Below are positions 28,921-41,882 of a stretch of DNA of 64,000 nt, in pieces. The position numbers were made by a program, and so were the translations under genes. This stretch comes from Vespula vulgaris (lineage: Eukaryota; Arthropoda; Insecta; Hymenoptera; Vespidae), in contig NC_066586.1 in NCBI RefSeq assembly GCF_905475345.1, positions 5,120,400 to 5,184,399 on the forward strand, written 5' to 3'. Positions within the stretch are counted from its first letter, which is position 1; each line of letters starts with the position of its first letter. The notes beneath the pieces were generated by a model that had not been told where the DNA came from, searched no databases, and was given only the letters and a program-made list of their open reading frames with translations.

Positions 28921-29427
28921 TCTTTCTTTTTCGCGTAAAAAAAAAGATTAATCCGATAATTACGCTCTGCATTCGCTTTTAAAGCTAAAGGAGAAATTTC
29001 TCTGAGCGTATGGTAAAATCATCATTTTGTAACGATGCCTGTAATCGTTGTTATGTCGTTAATATTACCTCGTAGTAACATGGTCGGCCTGGTTACGTCG
29101 CAAGTTCGTCGATGGTTTGCAAGTTCTCGTTGCAAATGTTTCATCGTCGATGGTATATTAACCCGTGCTAAGTTTAAGCCATTTGAATCCTCGATAGAGA
29201 TGTTCAGGGCTTAGCGGCATAGCGATGGGCGTAACTTTAATAGCGCACAGATTTAACAGACTGCGGCTTGGTAGTAACTTTAGAACGACGTATCTCAATA
29301 CTATACTAACATTTGTGGAAACCTCAAAAAGGGATCTCTGACTCTCATTGCCACGATGATTCGTGGGAATACTTTCATTTCTATTTTCTCTTCATTTCTC
29401 ACTCTCTTTTTCTCTTTTTGTTTCGCT

Positions 29428-29462
<35 letters not shown>

Positions 29463-32288
29463 CTCTCTCTCTCCCTCCCCTTTCTCTTTTCAAAAACTCA
29501 ATAGATTTTATTTGATCATGGTAAAAGTTTGATTCATTTAAAAATAACATATACCTAAAATGTAGGAATAGCTATCTTAGTCGCTTACAATTAATCCCGT
29601 TGACTTACGAAGCTCGGGGATTAGCTCCAACTTTTCGTTGCATTTAACGCTTACGAAGTCTAGCGAAATGTTCACTCTCGTAACATCAACTTCTTCCGTT
29701 TGGAAGACCCGAAGGGTCATCCCTTCCTACCTTAGGATTACGAAGTTTCCGTTTATATTCGTACGATAAATACCATAAAACCCAAGGAAATAATCTTACG
29801 TTAAGATCGTAACATTTTTCCGAAGAGAAATAATAGTATTTTTACAAAGCTTATAAAATCGTATTGATATCGTAGCTACGTGAAAATTGATTAATTTACT
29901 TTATAAACTATCTCGTAATAGCGACACGAAGAAACGATTCTCGGAGTATCGTACTTACATTAATTTATCTCTTGTTACATTTAAATACAGTAGAGATTAT
30001 TAGAAACTTTTAAGTACAGTAACACGTACGAATGTTCCTACCCTCGACAAGGTGGTTGACAAGAAACTTTATAATCCCAAAGCAACACGTTTGGAAGTAA
30101 GTAAATATCTATACAAAAACAAATCTTAAACTACGAAGAGAATCTCGGAAATATTGTAGATATTTTCTACACTAATCCAACGAGATAATAGTGTCGTATA
30201 ATCGACTTAAACGCATATAGATGAATAATTTACAATTGAACTCGTCCATGTACTCTTATCTTTAAAAAACGAAATAACGAAAGATATCGATTTGTATGAA
30301 ATCGAAGAGTAAGTAAACGCTCTAAATTGTAGTACGATCTTTATTATCTCATTCATCGAAGAAGAAAAAGCGAAAGCACGAAACATTTTCGCAAGAAAGC
30401 ATTTCCATTATCAGGGCAGCGTATTCCTCGCGTTACATTAAAGTAGACGAGTATATTTCGGTAGAAGTGCATTAAAGCGCAATACATACAAATTCATACC
30501 TTGCATTTGCATTTAGGGTGGAAAAACAAATGGTGACACATTCGGAGGTATCTTGTTTCACGTACTCAAGGATGCCGGGTGTCTTGTTTCAGGCTCTAGT
30601 GTACCGAGACGGAAACTTAGTTTCTGGATCCTTGGAAGCGTTAGTGCAGCACATGGTACCAACCGAGGAATATTATCCCGATCGTGCTTACCTCTTTGCC
30701 TTTTTACTAAGTGCAAGGCTCTTCATCAAACCGCACGAGCTATTGGGCGAAGTTTGCGCCCTTTGCGAGCATCAGCAAAATCTGAATGGAGAAGGCGGCA
30801 AGGTGAGTTCTCGTTTTCTCTATTATTCTTCTTCTTCCTTTTTGCTTCTCTTAGATATGTCTACCGCACCGCCAAGAGCACGACTGGTACCGTGCGTTAT
30901 CGTTTCGTCGCATCTCACCTCGACCTCTCCCCTCTTCTTTCCTCGTTCGTCCTACCTCTCCTACTCTTTTCAAAGATAACGAGTTTTTGCTGCTTCACGA
31001 GTCAATTTCTAGGTCGACATTGTCCTACCCAAGGAGACAAGGAACAACACAATTATAAAAACCACTTTATACGTGTTTCTATCTCGGCGATAAAGTTGAA
31101 GTAAACATTACTTAGAGGTCATTCTAAATCGTTGTTCGTCGATGTTATATACAAACGAAAAACATTCCTCATAATACACTAATATTATTATATATAATTT
31201 GATTAAAAGAATATCTAATGAAAGATGTACGAAAAGATATGGGAGATATCTACAAACAAGTAGATACATCTTTTTAGAAATTTTCTTAACGAGCAAGAAA
31301 CGAGGATGTAAGAGAGATAAGAGATGTATAACGAGGCATTATAGCAGTGGTTGTAGTAGTCATAATACTAGTACTAGTACTAGTAGTAGTAGTAATAGTA
31401 GTTGTACTAGATAGTAGGAGAAAATGCAAATTAATCAAAGTAACATGAGGATTTTGCAGGAACGACTACACCGTTTCGTACCCCGACTGGTGCAGCTGTT
31501 GGCAGAATGGACGGAGACTTTCCCGTACGATTTTCGGGACGAAAGGGTGATGGGTCACGTCAGATCCATCACGCAGAAGGTCGCTGCGGTCGACGCGGCC
31601 GCGCGACAGGAAGTTTCGGCCTTGCTTCAGAACTTACTTCTCAGGCTCACAGCCCTCGAGAGGTACGAGGAGGGCCTAGCGAGATTGGCCACCGAGGCGG
31701 CGACTGAACAGCTCACGCAGGTTCGTAACTTTGAAACGATGAAGCGTCATCCTCCGACCGACCGACCGACCTACCAACCACGATGGATCTCCGAATTTTA
31801 ACGGCATGAATTCCCGCATGTCGTCTAACATGTAACTTGCTAATTGAAGCGAGCTCACGGCTCGTGTGGTAAACTCTCTTACTTCTCTCTCTATCTACCT
31901 ATCTATCTTTCTCTCTCTCTATATATATACATCTACCTCTCTTTCTCTCTTTATCATCTATAACGTCGGATAAGAGACGAGAAGCGAAGGAACGCTCGAC
32001 TCAACGATCAAGTCTTTACCGAGGGATTTGCGAGTCGTTGCGGGAAAGTGGAAAATTTCCGGTCCGAAATTCATCGATCGAATTCCAAGTCGCGGCTTAC
32101 GAAGATAAATCGAGGACACCGGGAGATTCGATGTAACCGAACGTTCCGTGTTAATATTCCATAGGCATTTTCGCTAATCCACCATTGGCTCTTCTATTCC
32201 TCTCACGCGTATGAATTTTATAGTCATATAATACTTGCTTCGCAATCATGTTTATAAGCACTCATCCCATACTCATCGGTCACCCTTA

Positions 32289-32344
<56 letters not shown>

Positions 32345-33465
32345 TCTCTCTCTCTCTCTCTCTCTTACGCAGACAAGTTCTCTTGGTCACTATCCTGTAG
32401 ATGCGTGCACTTTGCGCAGTTAGCGTAACAGCGTTACTCCGCTAGTTTCCCTAGTACGAGAGACAGTAACTATTCCGTTAATTTGATTACCGTACACCTA
32501 TCTGCCACCGCGTGTAACACCTGCTAATGGCTAATTTGCAACTGCATTAGTTAGTTAAATATGCCGACGCACGGGTCAAGCTCGCGTCCTCGCTTGGTCC
32601 TTAATCAGGAGGAAATTGCGTGAGCACCGGTATTACACGCTGCTGATATCCGTGGATATCGTCCAGAGAAATTGCCAATGCGTAACTTATGTCCTTGAAC
32701 GTTCCCAAATTTCGTTAACAGCTACAACGTGAGAGAATTTTCGGACGTTAGCTAACTCTACTGTGATTACGAAAATGGTATGTTCGTAATTCGTTCGAAG
32801 TTAGCACGTAGGATTTCATTTTGTTGGAAGCGAAAAGTTCCTTTTTCCGAGAACGATAGAAATCAGTTAACAAACGTTTCTAGAAGCCAATAACGGCACG
32901 GAATTCTTTCAAAGAAACGTAAAAACTCCAATGGAATCTTTTCTCAAGAAACTACCGAAAGAAAGAGAGAGAACACAACATATAGCTACACGTATATATG
33001 TATCAAGAATTTATCAAATTTTCGAAGGTTTCTTGGATTCTTTAGAAATAGATATGGGAAAAGGAGAACACGAAGAAAAAACGGAAAAGGAAAAAAAAGG
33101 ATGAAGAAAAAAAAGAACATACCTAGGCAATTTCCGCTTCAAAGATTATTGTTAAGATATATAACATGTATGAGAAAATTTTGTTTCCTGGAAATAAAAT
33201 AGTGTGTTCATTACATTGCATTTATAAAAAATATGAGCTATAACTTTAGAAATTCTCACTTTATGAAAGTGGAATACGAACGAATTAATTCGAAAAGGTG
33301 GGAACTAGCTTTATCTCGAACTTGCGTTAGTCGCACGAAGCAGATCTCTCGTTTACAGGCGAACTCGTCGACAAATCGTACCACTTTTGCATAGTGGAGT
33401 GAGTTTCGAAAAGTACGACGAACTTTGAATTTAATAACCTGAAACCTTCGCAAAAGAATTCACTG

Positions 33466-33498
<33 letters not shown>

Positions 33499-36400
33499 TT
33501 TTCGACAAGCCTGCTCCTTTTATTCTTCTCCCTTTTTTCTTTTTTTTTTTATTTTCATTTCTCAGTTCGCTCTTCGGCATTGAAGCTTTTCTCCTCCTTC
33601 TTTTCTAGCCCTTCTCGTTGGGTACTACTAAGTAAGCGATTCAATGCACATACATACATACATACATACATACGAGCGGAGCTAAGGAAAAACCGCAGCA
33701 AAGGAAAGTTCGCTTTGGCCGCTTTCTACGGATTAAATCTGTTGACGTAACGACACGAGAAACGTTTTAAAGATCATTCGTCTGTTTTAAAAGAGCACCT
33801 CTTTCGGAAAAGGCCACGAGGATTTTCATTAACGTTATCGTCCTATTCGTGATTGAAAGATCGAAAAAAAGAAAAACCGTGCTTTCGTGTAAATAAATAG
33901 ATCAATTCTGACGAAAAAGGAAAGAGGAAAGAGGAAGAATTTGTTTTGTAATAATTCAAAATAATACGATCTTTTTCTTTCCTTTTTTTTTTTTCTTGAA
34001 AAAAATTGTTCCTACTAATAACGACGATATTTTAAATATTTTACTATACAACTATATGACAATAATTTTTCATGAAATATCGAAAGTTCTTCGATTCGTT
34101 GTACCTCGTAAAAATATCGAATTAAAATAAACACGGACTCTCGGGAGATAAAAAAAAAATGTATTCGAACGTAGCAAATCAGTTTCTTGCCCGGATGAAT
34201 CCCATCAGCGCGTTAGCAAGTCCTCGCTAATCGTTACTAGCAAGAAACTTGTGCAAATTCTGCTCACGGTACTGCAAGCGTACCGAACAAGCGCAACTTA
34301 TCGGCGTATTCCACAACGTGCCCCTCTCCCACTTCCCTCCGTCTAGAATCGCAGGTTGCATAACGTCGTAATACACTTCTTTGGTCACCATCGGATTATC
34401 TCGCGCTCGAAACTTACGCAGTTTCCAAGTTCGTATTCGGAAAGAGGAAGACGCGCTGCGCTCACTTCTATGCCGATTAAATTTCGTTAACGATTTCGAG
34501 AACGGACTCACTGAATTTCTCTTCTCCCTTAGAATCCAACGATACGACACTTTTAATAGTTCGCTTTCAAACAAAGTTTAATTAAAATTCAGTTTTCAGT
34601 ACGATCATCGTACATACGAGTAAGTACTTATGTATCTTACGTTTGAATATAGGAACAAATAGAAAAAAAATATCTAATGTTAGATACGATCTTCCATTAA
34701 CGTTACTCTCTACTTCACGTCGTTAATGGATTTTTGAAAGCGATTTCAAGTTTTCATGCGTTTCGAAATAACAAACCTTCGTGATTTTACGATATCTTTT
34801 ATCGCCGTATAATAAGAAGAGAATCTCGCGTTTTCACGGCTCTCCGTTGAAATACGTAAACGGGAAAATGATCGCGATCCGTCATACGGAAATTTCTCTT
34901 TGCTTTAACATAATATAAGGATTTGACGTATTTCGACGCATAATAATTCGACCGAATAAAAGAGACTTTGAGGTTCCATTTGCTTCTAAACCGATCACGC
35001 GGCTCAGCGATCTCATTCGTCGTCGCTTTGGACATTCCGCTTTGCCCAAGAAAAGTACGTACCTACATTTTGTTCGAACGTCTCTCTGCTTTTACCATTT
35101 CCATAAGGTGTTTCTATAAAATCTTTCGGTTCGTTCACTTTTCCCTTGATAAAATTATTTTTCTATTGAAAAACGTAAAAGATTTCCTTTTTAAAATGAA
35201 AGAAAAGAAATCAAGTTAAATGTTCGTACTGACTGCATTTTGTCTTTTTTTTTTTAGCTATAAAGAATGCTTCTCTCTGATTTATTTCAAACTGTCTCTA
35301 GCAAAGCGAGCTTAAACGTATACTCGGTATATATCTATGCATTTACATATGTATATGTACTTATACATGTACATCTACATATTTATATTTAATATACGAA
35401 ACGTAAAGAAGAGAATGAGAAGTAGAAAAAGAAAAAGAAAGAAATATAGAGAAAAAGAAAAGATAAGTGAAAGATAGGACAAAGAAAAAGAGAAAGTAAA
35501 GGAAGAGAAAAAGGTTGCTTCATCCCGATACCCTTCAGTCTCGTACGCAACTTTCTTTGAAGATTGTGTCGTGCCATCAATATCGTCGCAAAATCAAATG
35601 AAACAGGACGACCGAAGGATCGAATAAAGGAAAATCCCGAAGAGATACGATGTCCTATCTTTACTGGTCAAAGTGAGGAAGAGAGAAAGAGCTTTGGAGG
35701 TGATCGAACCTAAACGCACTTTGATGTCCGACAAACCGAACGATGTACGCTATTTTCCATTTCTTTCCACTTATCTCTTATCCCTTTAGTTCTTTCTTTT
35801 TTCTTTTTTCTTTTTATTTCGAATTATGAAACAAGTCAACTTTTCTTGCAAATTTCACGACGCCTTCCATCTCGTGAAATGAAGCGTACATTGGTGAACT
35901 TTTTAAAACAGGTTAAAAGACTTGCTGGAGACAGTGAAAGAGAAAGAAAAGGTCGTTCTTTCGCGAACCAATTAGACGAGCCAATAAAACCACTAGGACC
36001 AATTAAAACGTTACATTATCGACGCTCTTTCCTCGTCTTTCGATGTTACAGTGTAAATCGTAGACGAGTAATTAAAAATAACTCGTCGAGCAATTACCTA
36101 TAGGTACTCAATGGACAAATTCGTTGCTAATTACCATTTCTCTACTTCACAAAGCAGTTACTGTTGATCATTGCTTAACAAGTCGATTGCTTAACGATGT
36201 AACTAACTAGATTGACAAAGATCTATTTTGCTATCTCTCTTTATCTCTTTTTTTTTGGATTGTCAACTTTGGTCGTCCAACTTGAAGAAAATCTAGGTCG
36301 GGCTTTCGTCGTTTCTCAACTCTTGTTGGCTCTCTTTGTCACGTGTCATTTCTTTTTCTCGCATAGCCGGAAAAAATAGGTTAATAGCGACGATATTTCA

Positions 36401-36834
36401 CGAACATGCTCGACAACGTTTCTCCCATCTAGGCATAGAGTCACGCAAAGATGTCTTTGCTGATCTCTATGTGTATATGTGTTTTTCATGGTAACGAATA
36501 AGAGGTTTCTACGGTTCGGTCTACCACCAAGAAGAAAGCAAAGCAAAACGAGGAATTTGGAACTAATCCGATTTTACTTTTCCACGATACGGTACAACCT
36601 CTTCTTGTCCGGAACGGAAATAAATAATAAAAAACATAAAGACTACGGACAGAAATGGAAGTATAAATAATAGAGTAGAATATAAGGAGACTATGGTAGT
36701 GGTCAAACCAATCATACGACGTGTCTTGCTTATGGTTTTCTGCATTTCCTTCGTTCTCCTTTGCCAAAGCACGTCGAGTCTCTTTTTTCTCGCAAGATAT
36801 ATGATCATTCATGAAAGTACAATTGTATTGTGAC

Positions 36835-36899
<65 letters not shown>

Positions 36900-37957
36900 A
36901 ATGTAAAGAGTATCTGTTACTGCAGTCAGATAACAACAAAAAGTCTGATTACTCTTATGCAATATTTGAATAAAATGGAACAGCAAATTTAATAATTATC
37001 GTATTGCTGGAAAGTGCATCAATTCGAATATCTTGCATGGATAAATAATGTATATCTTTTTATAACTTAATTTAATATATCGAAAACAATGTATATTGAA
37101 AAATACTAAATTACAGAATCTGAATAAAATATTAGCAAAGCAATTTGGTTGATGACCAAATCGAAAATCAAACATACTCTTAATATAATATATTTTACTC
37201 TACTAGTTTCGATCTTCCATATAAATAATAAAATTATACTGATCGTTCCGTGAAGACAAAAGAATAATAAATAATCTATAGGAATAATACAATAGATTGC
37301 AGAAAGCTCATCGATACGAATACGATGGAACTAACATCCTGGGCGATATGTTATGTCGTTCTAACTAGAGTCAACAAAAGCGTAATATTTTGGTAACGCA
37401 AACAACACAAGCGACTCATTCCCCTTCTCGTTCATTGATTTGGAAAGAAAAAGAAATGATAACGGGCGTTCGATTGTTATGGAAGGGATAGTATGAAAAC
37501 AGAGAAAGGTCTATGAGAAATGACAGAAGTTTTGCTCCTATCTCGAAAGCCGAGAGTACTTAAAGTAAAGAGAAAGAGAGAGAGAGAGAGAGAGAGAAGG
37601 AGAAAGGGAAAGAGAGAGAAAGAGAGACATTCGAAAGAATTGCCTAGAACACTGGAAACGGTCAACGAAGGAGAGAGTTGGTCAGACGAGTCTCAGGGAA
37701 CCACAGGGAGGATATAAATTTTAGCAAGGTCGATTCGGCCAATACTGAAAAAGGAGAGATAGAGAGAGAGAGAGAGTGAGAGGGAAAGAGAGAGGTGTCT
37801 CGAGTACCGAGCTCCCAATCTCGTGAAAATATACGACTGGAGCTATCTGTCGGCGTTTTTCTCTTTCGTTCCCAAGACCATAGCGGAACGAATGTCGGTG
37901 TAACCCCGAGAAACGAACGAATCGGAAAAATCTTTATTAAAGAGGCACTACTCTCTG

Positions 37958-38024
<67 letters not shown>

Positions 38025-41000
38025 CTTTCTCTCTCAAAAGAGAAATATTTTCTATTTACACTTCTCGAACGTTATCGTATCCCTTTTGCCATAAGGAGTT
38101 ACCAGCACCCACATCGAATTACGAGATTGTAGTATAAAACTTCAGTGAAATCGCTGCCACGTTCGTTTCCGAACCACGTCCAACCAGTCGTAACCTTTTG
38201 GAGACCACGATCGTCCGAGATAAGAAGTTGGTCTTGGCTCGAATGTTCGCGCTCGACAAAGCGCGAGACGCGAAATTGAAAGAGAACAGACACGGGCGAC
38301 GAGCGTCGCGACAATACTCTCTCTTCCTCTCGCGTTCTCCTTCAAGAAGACGCCAATCCAGGCCATCTACTACTTTTCTTTTTCTTTTTTCTTTTCCTTT
38401 TTCCTTTTCTTTCTATTTCTTTTCCTTTTCCATCTCCTACACGTCAAGGCCCCTATCCTTTTTTACGTTTTCATTCTTTTCACTTCGTATCTATACGAAA
38501 AAGAATCTTCCATCCTCTCTCACAAAGCGTTTCTGTCACTTGGTCTTTCAGGTGGACATTACCGAGCTTTGCCCCTCTGCTACTGTACTGGCACAACAAT
38601 TGACCCACGTGGAACTCGAGAGGCTCTCTTACATCGGCCCCGAGGAATTTGTCCAAGCATTCGCTAAGGTAACATTCATGACACAAGAATGGCTTTTCTT
38701 TTCATTCCAAACAGAGACTTCTATAGGGATAAAAAGCAAGGCAAAATAAATAAAGAAATAAAATAGAACGTTGTTAATCGAGACGTCGTCGAATCCCTTT
38801 TCCAGGAATCTCCTCACTTGGAAACATCTTTCAAGGACATGAAAAAGACTCGAAATCTCGAGTCTTATGTCCAGTGGTTCAATCGATTGAGTTATTTCGT
38901 AGCGACCGAAGTATGCAAGGTAATAAATCAAAGCTAAAGCTTTAACATTCTCCTAAGTAACTTTATATTTTCTTTTTTGTCGTAGCACGCAAAGAAGAAA
39001 CAACGCGTGCGCGTCGTAGAATATTGGATAGAGACAGCTCGAGAATGCTTTAATATCGGCAACTTCAACTCTCTGATGGCGATCATTGCCGGTCTGAATA
39101 TGTCTCCAATATCGCGGCTGAAAAAAACGGTAAGTAGGTGCTCGAAAAGAGCATTAATTGCGGAACCAAAAAATCGACTATCTGTCGATTGAGTTTCGAG
39201 CATGTAAGGGATGAAATAGGTAGAAGGGTGAATAGTCGATCCAGCGATGTCGTAATTGCTGAAACGGAAATCGTCGCTCGTTACACTCGTTTACACGCAG
39301 TGTAGTCGCGTCAAGAGAAACTCGTGCCTGCGTGAAAGAGGAATGGAAGCGTATACTAGGCTGGAAGAGAGGGGTAACCGGAAGCAATAAGCGGCCTGTA
39401 ATCCTCGTAAATCGAGCGTGGCGCCGCGACGCCGTTCCCGCGACGCCATACCCGCGTTACTGGTGACAAACCAGCGAGAATCGAATTTCCGCATCGTTTC
39501 TCTCTGTTCGAAACGGACGGGTGACTGAAAGAACAAATGAACGGACTATATAAACTAGAAAAGGGAAAAAAAATGTTCGAAGGAGATGATAAGAGGAAAG
39601 AAAAGAAAAGAAAAGAAAAGAAAAGAAAAAGAAGAGCTACGAAAGCACAGAGAGAAAGGGATGTTGAAAGAAGAAGAGTGAATTCTTCAAACTAACTTAA
39701 TTGAATTTCTCCAGGGAAGGGATTTCCCAACATTGAAAAGAGTGTATAACATAAACTACTTGAACAACCATATTGCTAGTCGCAAAGAGAGTTTGAAAGA
39801 AAGGAAGTAATAGTAGTAGAAGTAGTACTAAGAGAAATGTAGGCCGTGATCTGAATTAATCGAAAAGTTTAATATCGACCATCCTGCTTTATCGTCTCTC
39901 TTTTTCTCTCTTCTTTCTTTCTTCTTTATTTTACATTAGATTACACAGAGTTAATTACCCTTAAATATTGATTATTATATATATATATATACATACGTGT
40001 ACAAATTCTGAAAAGAAATATTTATACACTTTGATATTTGATATATTCGTATAAGTAAAAGTTCGATCATAGACAAGATAAAACTAGAATTACTCGTATT
40101 CGCAAGGGTATTAAAATTTATCGGTAGAACACATTTAAAATGGATCTTATATACATACATTCCTAGTCGCGATGTGACATACATAAAATGACCGACTTGC
40201 CAGAGGCTACACCCTTGCACGAAGCTTGAAAGGAACGAAAATGACGTTCTGATTGCAATGTCTGGCTATGCGCTTCTCTTGCTCCTTTAATATCGCGACG
40301 CTATTCCTCTCTTTCGTACAATGATTTTTTTCACATTTTTTTTTCGCATCTCCGCTTTTCCGAACATCCTCGCGGGAGATATACGGGCGAAAGCACGTAT
40401 GATTATCGTAAGCTTCTTTGACGAACTGAAAAATCTCATTTAATAAAAACTACTGCGCAAAATTTCTTACGTGATTAACTGAGATATCGAATAAATATAT
40501 GTATATATTCAAGAGAATATTTAATATACCGCCTGGAGATAAACAACACTTGATATTTCGTTCATAATTATGTTCACGATTATCGGTAAAAACTTTTTAA
40601 TCCTTACGATAGTACAACACGTTTATACATACATGTATAAAATAAAAAATACTCGTATCTAGATACAAGAGCTCGTTCAAAAAAAATTTTAATCGAACAA
40701 GAAAGAAAGATATTTTACAAGAGCGAAACGAATCGTTTTGATCGTTCGTTATTAATTTCTGTCGCATTGGCCAAACTGACATAAATCTTCCATTCTCCTA
40801 TGATTCTCATTCGTCGAAAGAGGGTGGTCAAGCGCTATTCGAGGTTCATTTGGTCAGGTTGACTGATTTATGTAGGGTACGCAGGAAATAATTACAGCCT
40901 TCTCTCATCCTTTCCTCCCTGGACCAATAACCGTACGAAGTATGAGAGACCAGCTTCGTAATTTTCGTTAATGAAAATTTATTGCTCGTATTTGTTAACC

Positions 41001-41466
41001 ACGCTCGGTTTCGTTTCGCGCAGAAGGCCAAAGAATCAATGAAAAAAATTGACGCGGACGCATTTCCGACTCGTCCAAGCTGACTCCCATGGATTTTCTA
41101 CGATTTCGTCGGTTTTTTCTCTTTATTTCCCCCATCCTTTCCTTTTTCGTCCATTTTTAGAAGAGCGAGAGAATTTACAACGCGCGTCGTTTAACCGCGC
41201 AATTAGCGCGATTTTCATTACGACGCGAAATATCGCCGTGTGAATTCTCGTTTATATTTTTTTTTGTTTATCTCCTTTCTCTCTCTCTTTCATATTTTTC
41301 TTTTCAACCACGGGAAATCGTACGAACACCACCGAAGCGTTCTACTTCGACGAGAATGTGTTGATATAGTCGAAATTTTAATCGCCCGAATAATTACGAT
41401 GAAGTGTTAAAAAAAAAGCCTCGCGAAGTTGAATTTGAACGAAACGGGCGTGTGATAAGTGCGTCT

Positions 41467-41506
<40 letters not shown>

Positions 41507-41838
41507 GCATCATGTATATATATATATATATGTATGTGTATGTACGCATACATATAGCAAGATGAAACGGAAATCGAAACCTCTCGTTCGTTTCATGCAA
41601 TATTCCTTTTACGTCTGGTGTTCCGTTGAGAGAATATCGGAAGGTTTCGACCTTTCCTAGAGCATAAAAGGATACATAGCACTCAAAAATAATTCATTTA
41701 TTACACGAGAATAACTTAAAAACGACGTCTTCCTTTCCGTTTTCTTTTTTTTTTCGAGGAAAAAAAATGATACTCGAGTCATTATCATCAAAGAATGTAA
41801 TTATCTTCGACTGCAACGATTCTTGCCCTCACTAACAT

Positions 41839-41882
<44 letters not shown>

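Larger units (their letters stand above)
20241..30592 (+). other. RASGEF1 intron, about 10.4 kb
   Basis: Bounded by GTAAGC and a TTTCAG acceptor. It holds AT-rich sequence with microsatellites near 22,020-22,090, 24,616-24,690, 27,033-27,060, 28,308-28,330, 28,884-28,925 and 29,430-29,475, and a short tandem duplication of 18 bp at 24,486-24,521. More GC-rich non-repetitive stretches near 21,640-22,330, 22,480-22,870, 27,700-27,830 and 29,030-29,290 show no domain and no splice-bounded coding frame that I could support. Confidence 0.6.
31721..38551 (+). other. RASGEF1 intron, about 6.8 kb
   Basis: Bounded by GTTCGT and TTTCAG. It contains (CT)n at 32,293-32,364, a pyrimidine-rich tract at 33,465-33,500, (CATA)n at 33,648-33,674, a compound (TA)n(GA)n at 36,837-36,896, and GA and CT tracts at 37,565-37,630 and 37,960-38,036. 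A 115-codon minus-strand open frame at 34,227-34,574 has no recognisable feature. The segment 32,380-32,720 is complex and non-repetitive and is a candidate regulatory region. Confidence 0.6.

Noticed and set aside
30517..30547. Separate 31-nt micro-exon ending before GTATCTTG
   Set aside because: Its length would break the reading frame between the N-terminal exon and the REM exon, whereas direct joining of 20240 to 30593 keeps it. Kept only as an alternative-start idea.
34227..34574. Minus-strand open frame of 115 codons in the RASGEF1 intron
   Set aside because: No recognised domain, no signal peptide and no neighbouring exon in phase. The length is within chance for this relatively GC-rich patch.
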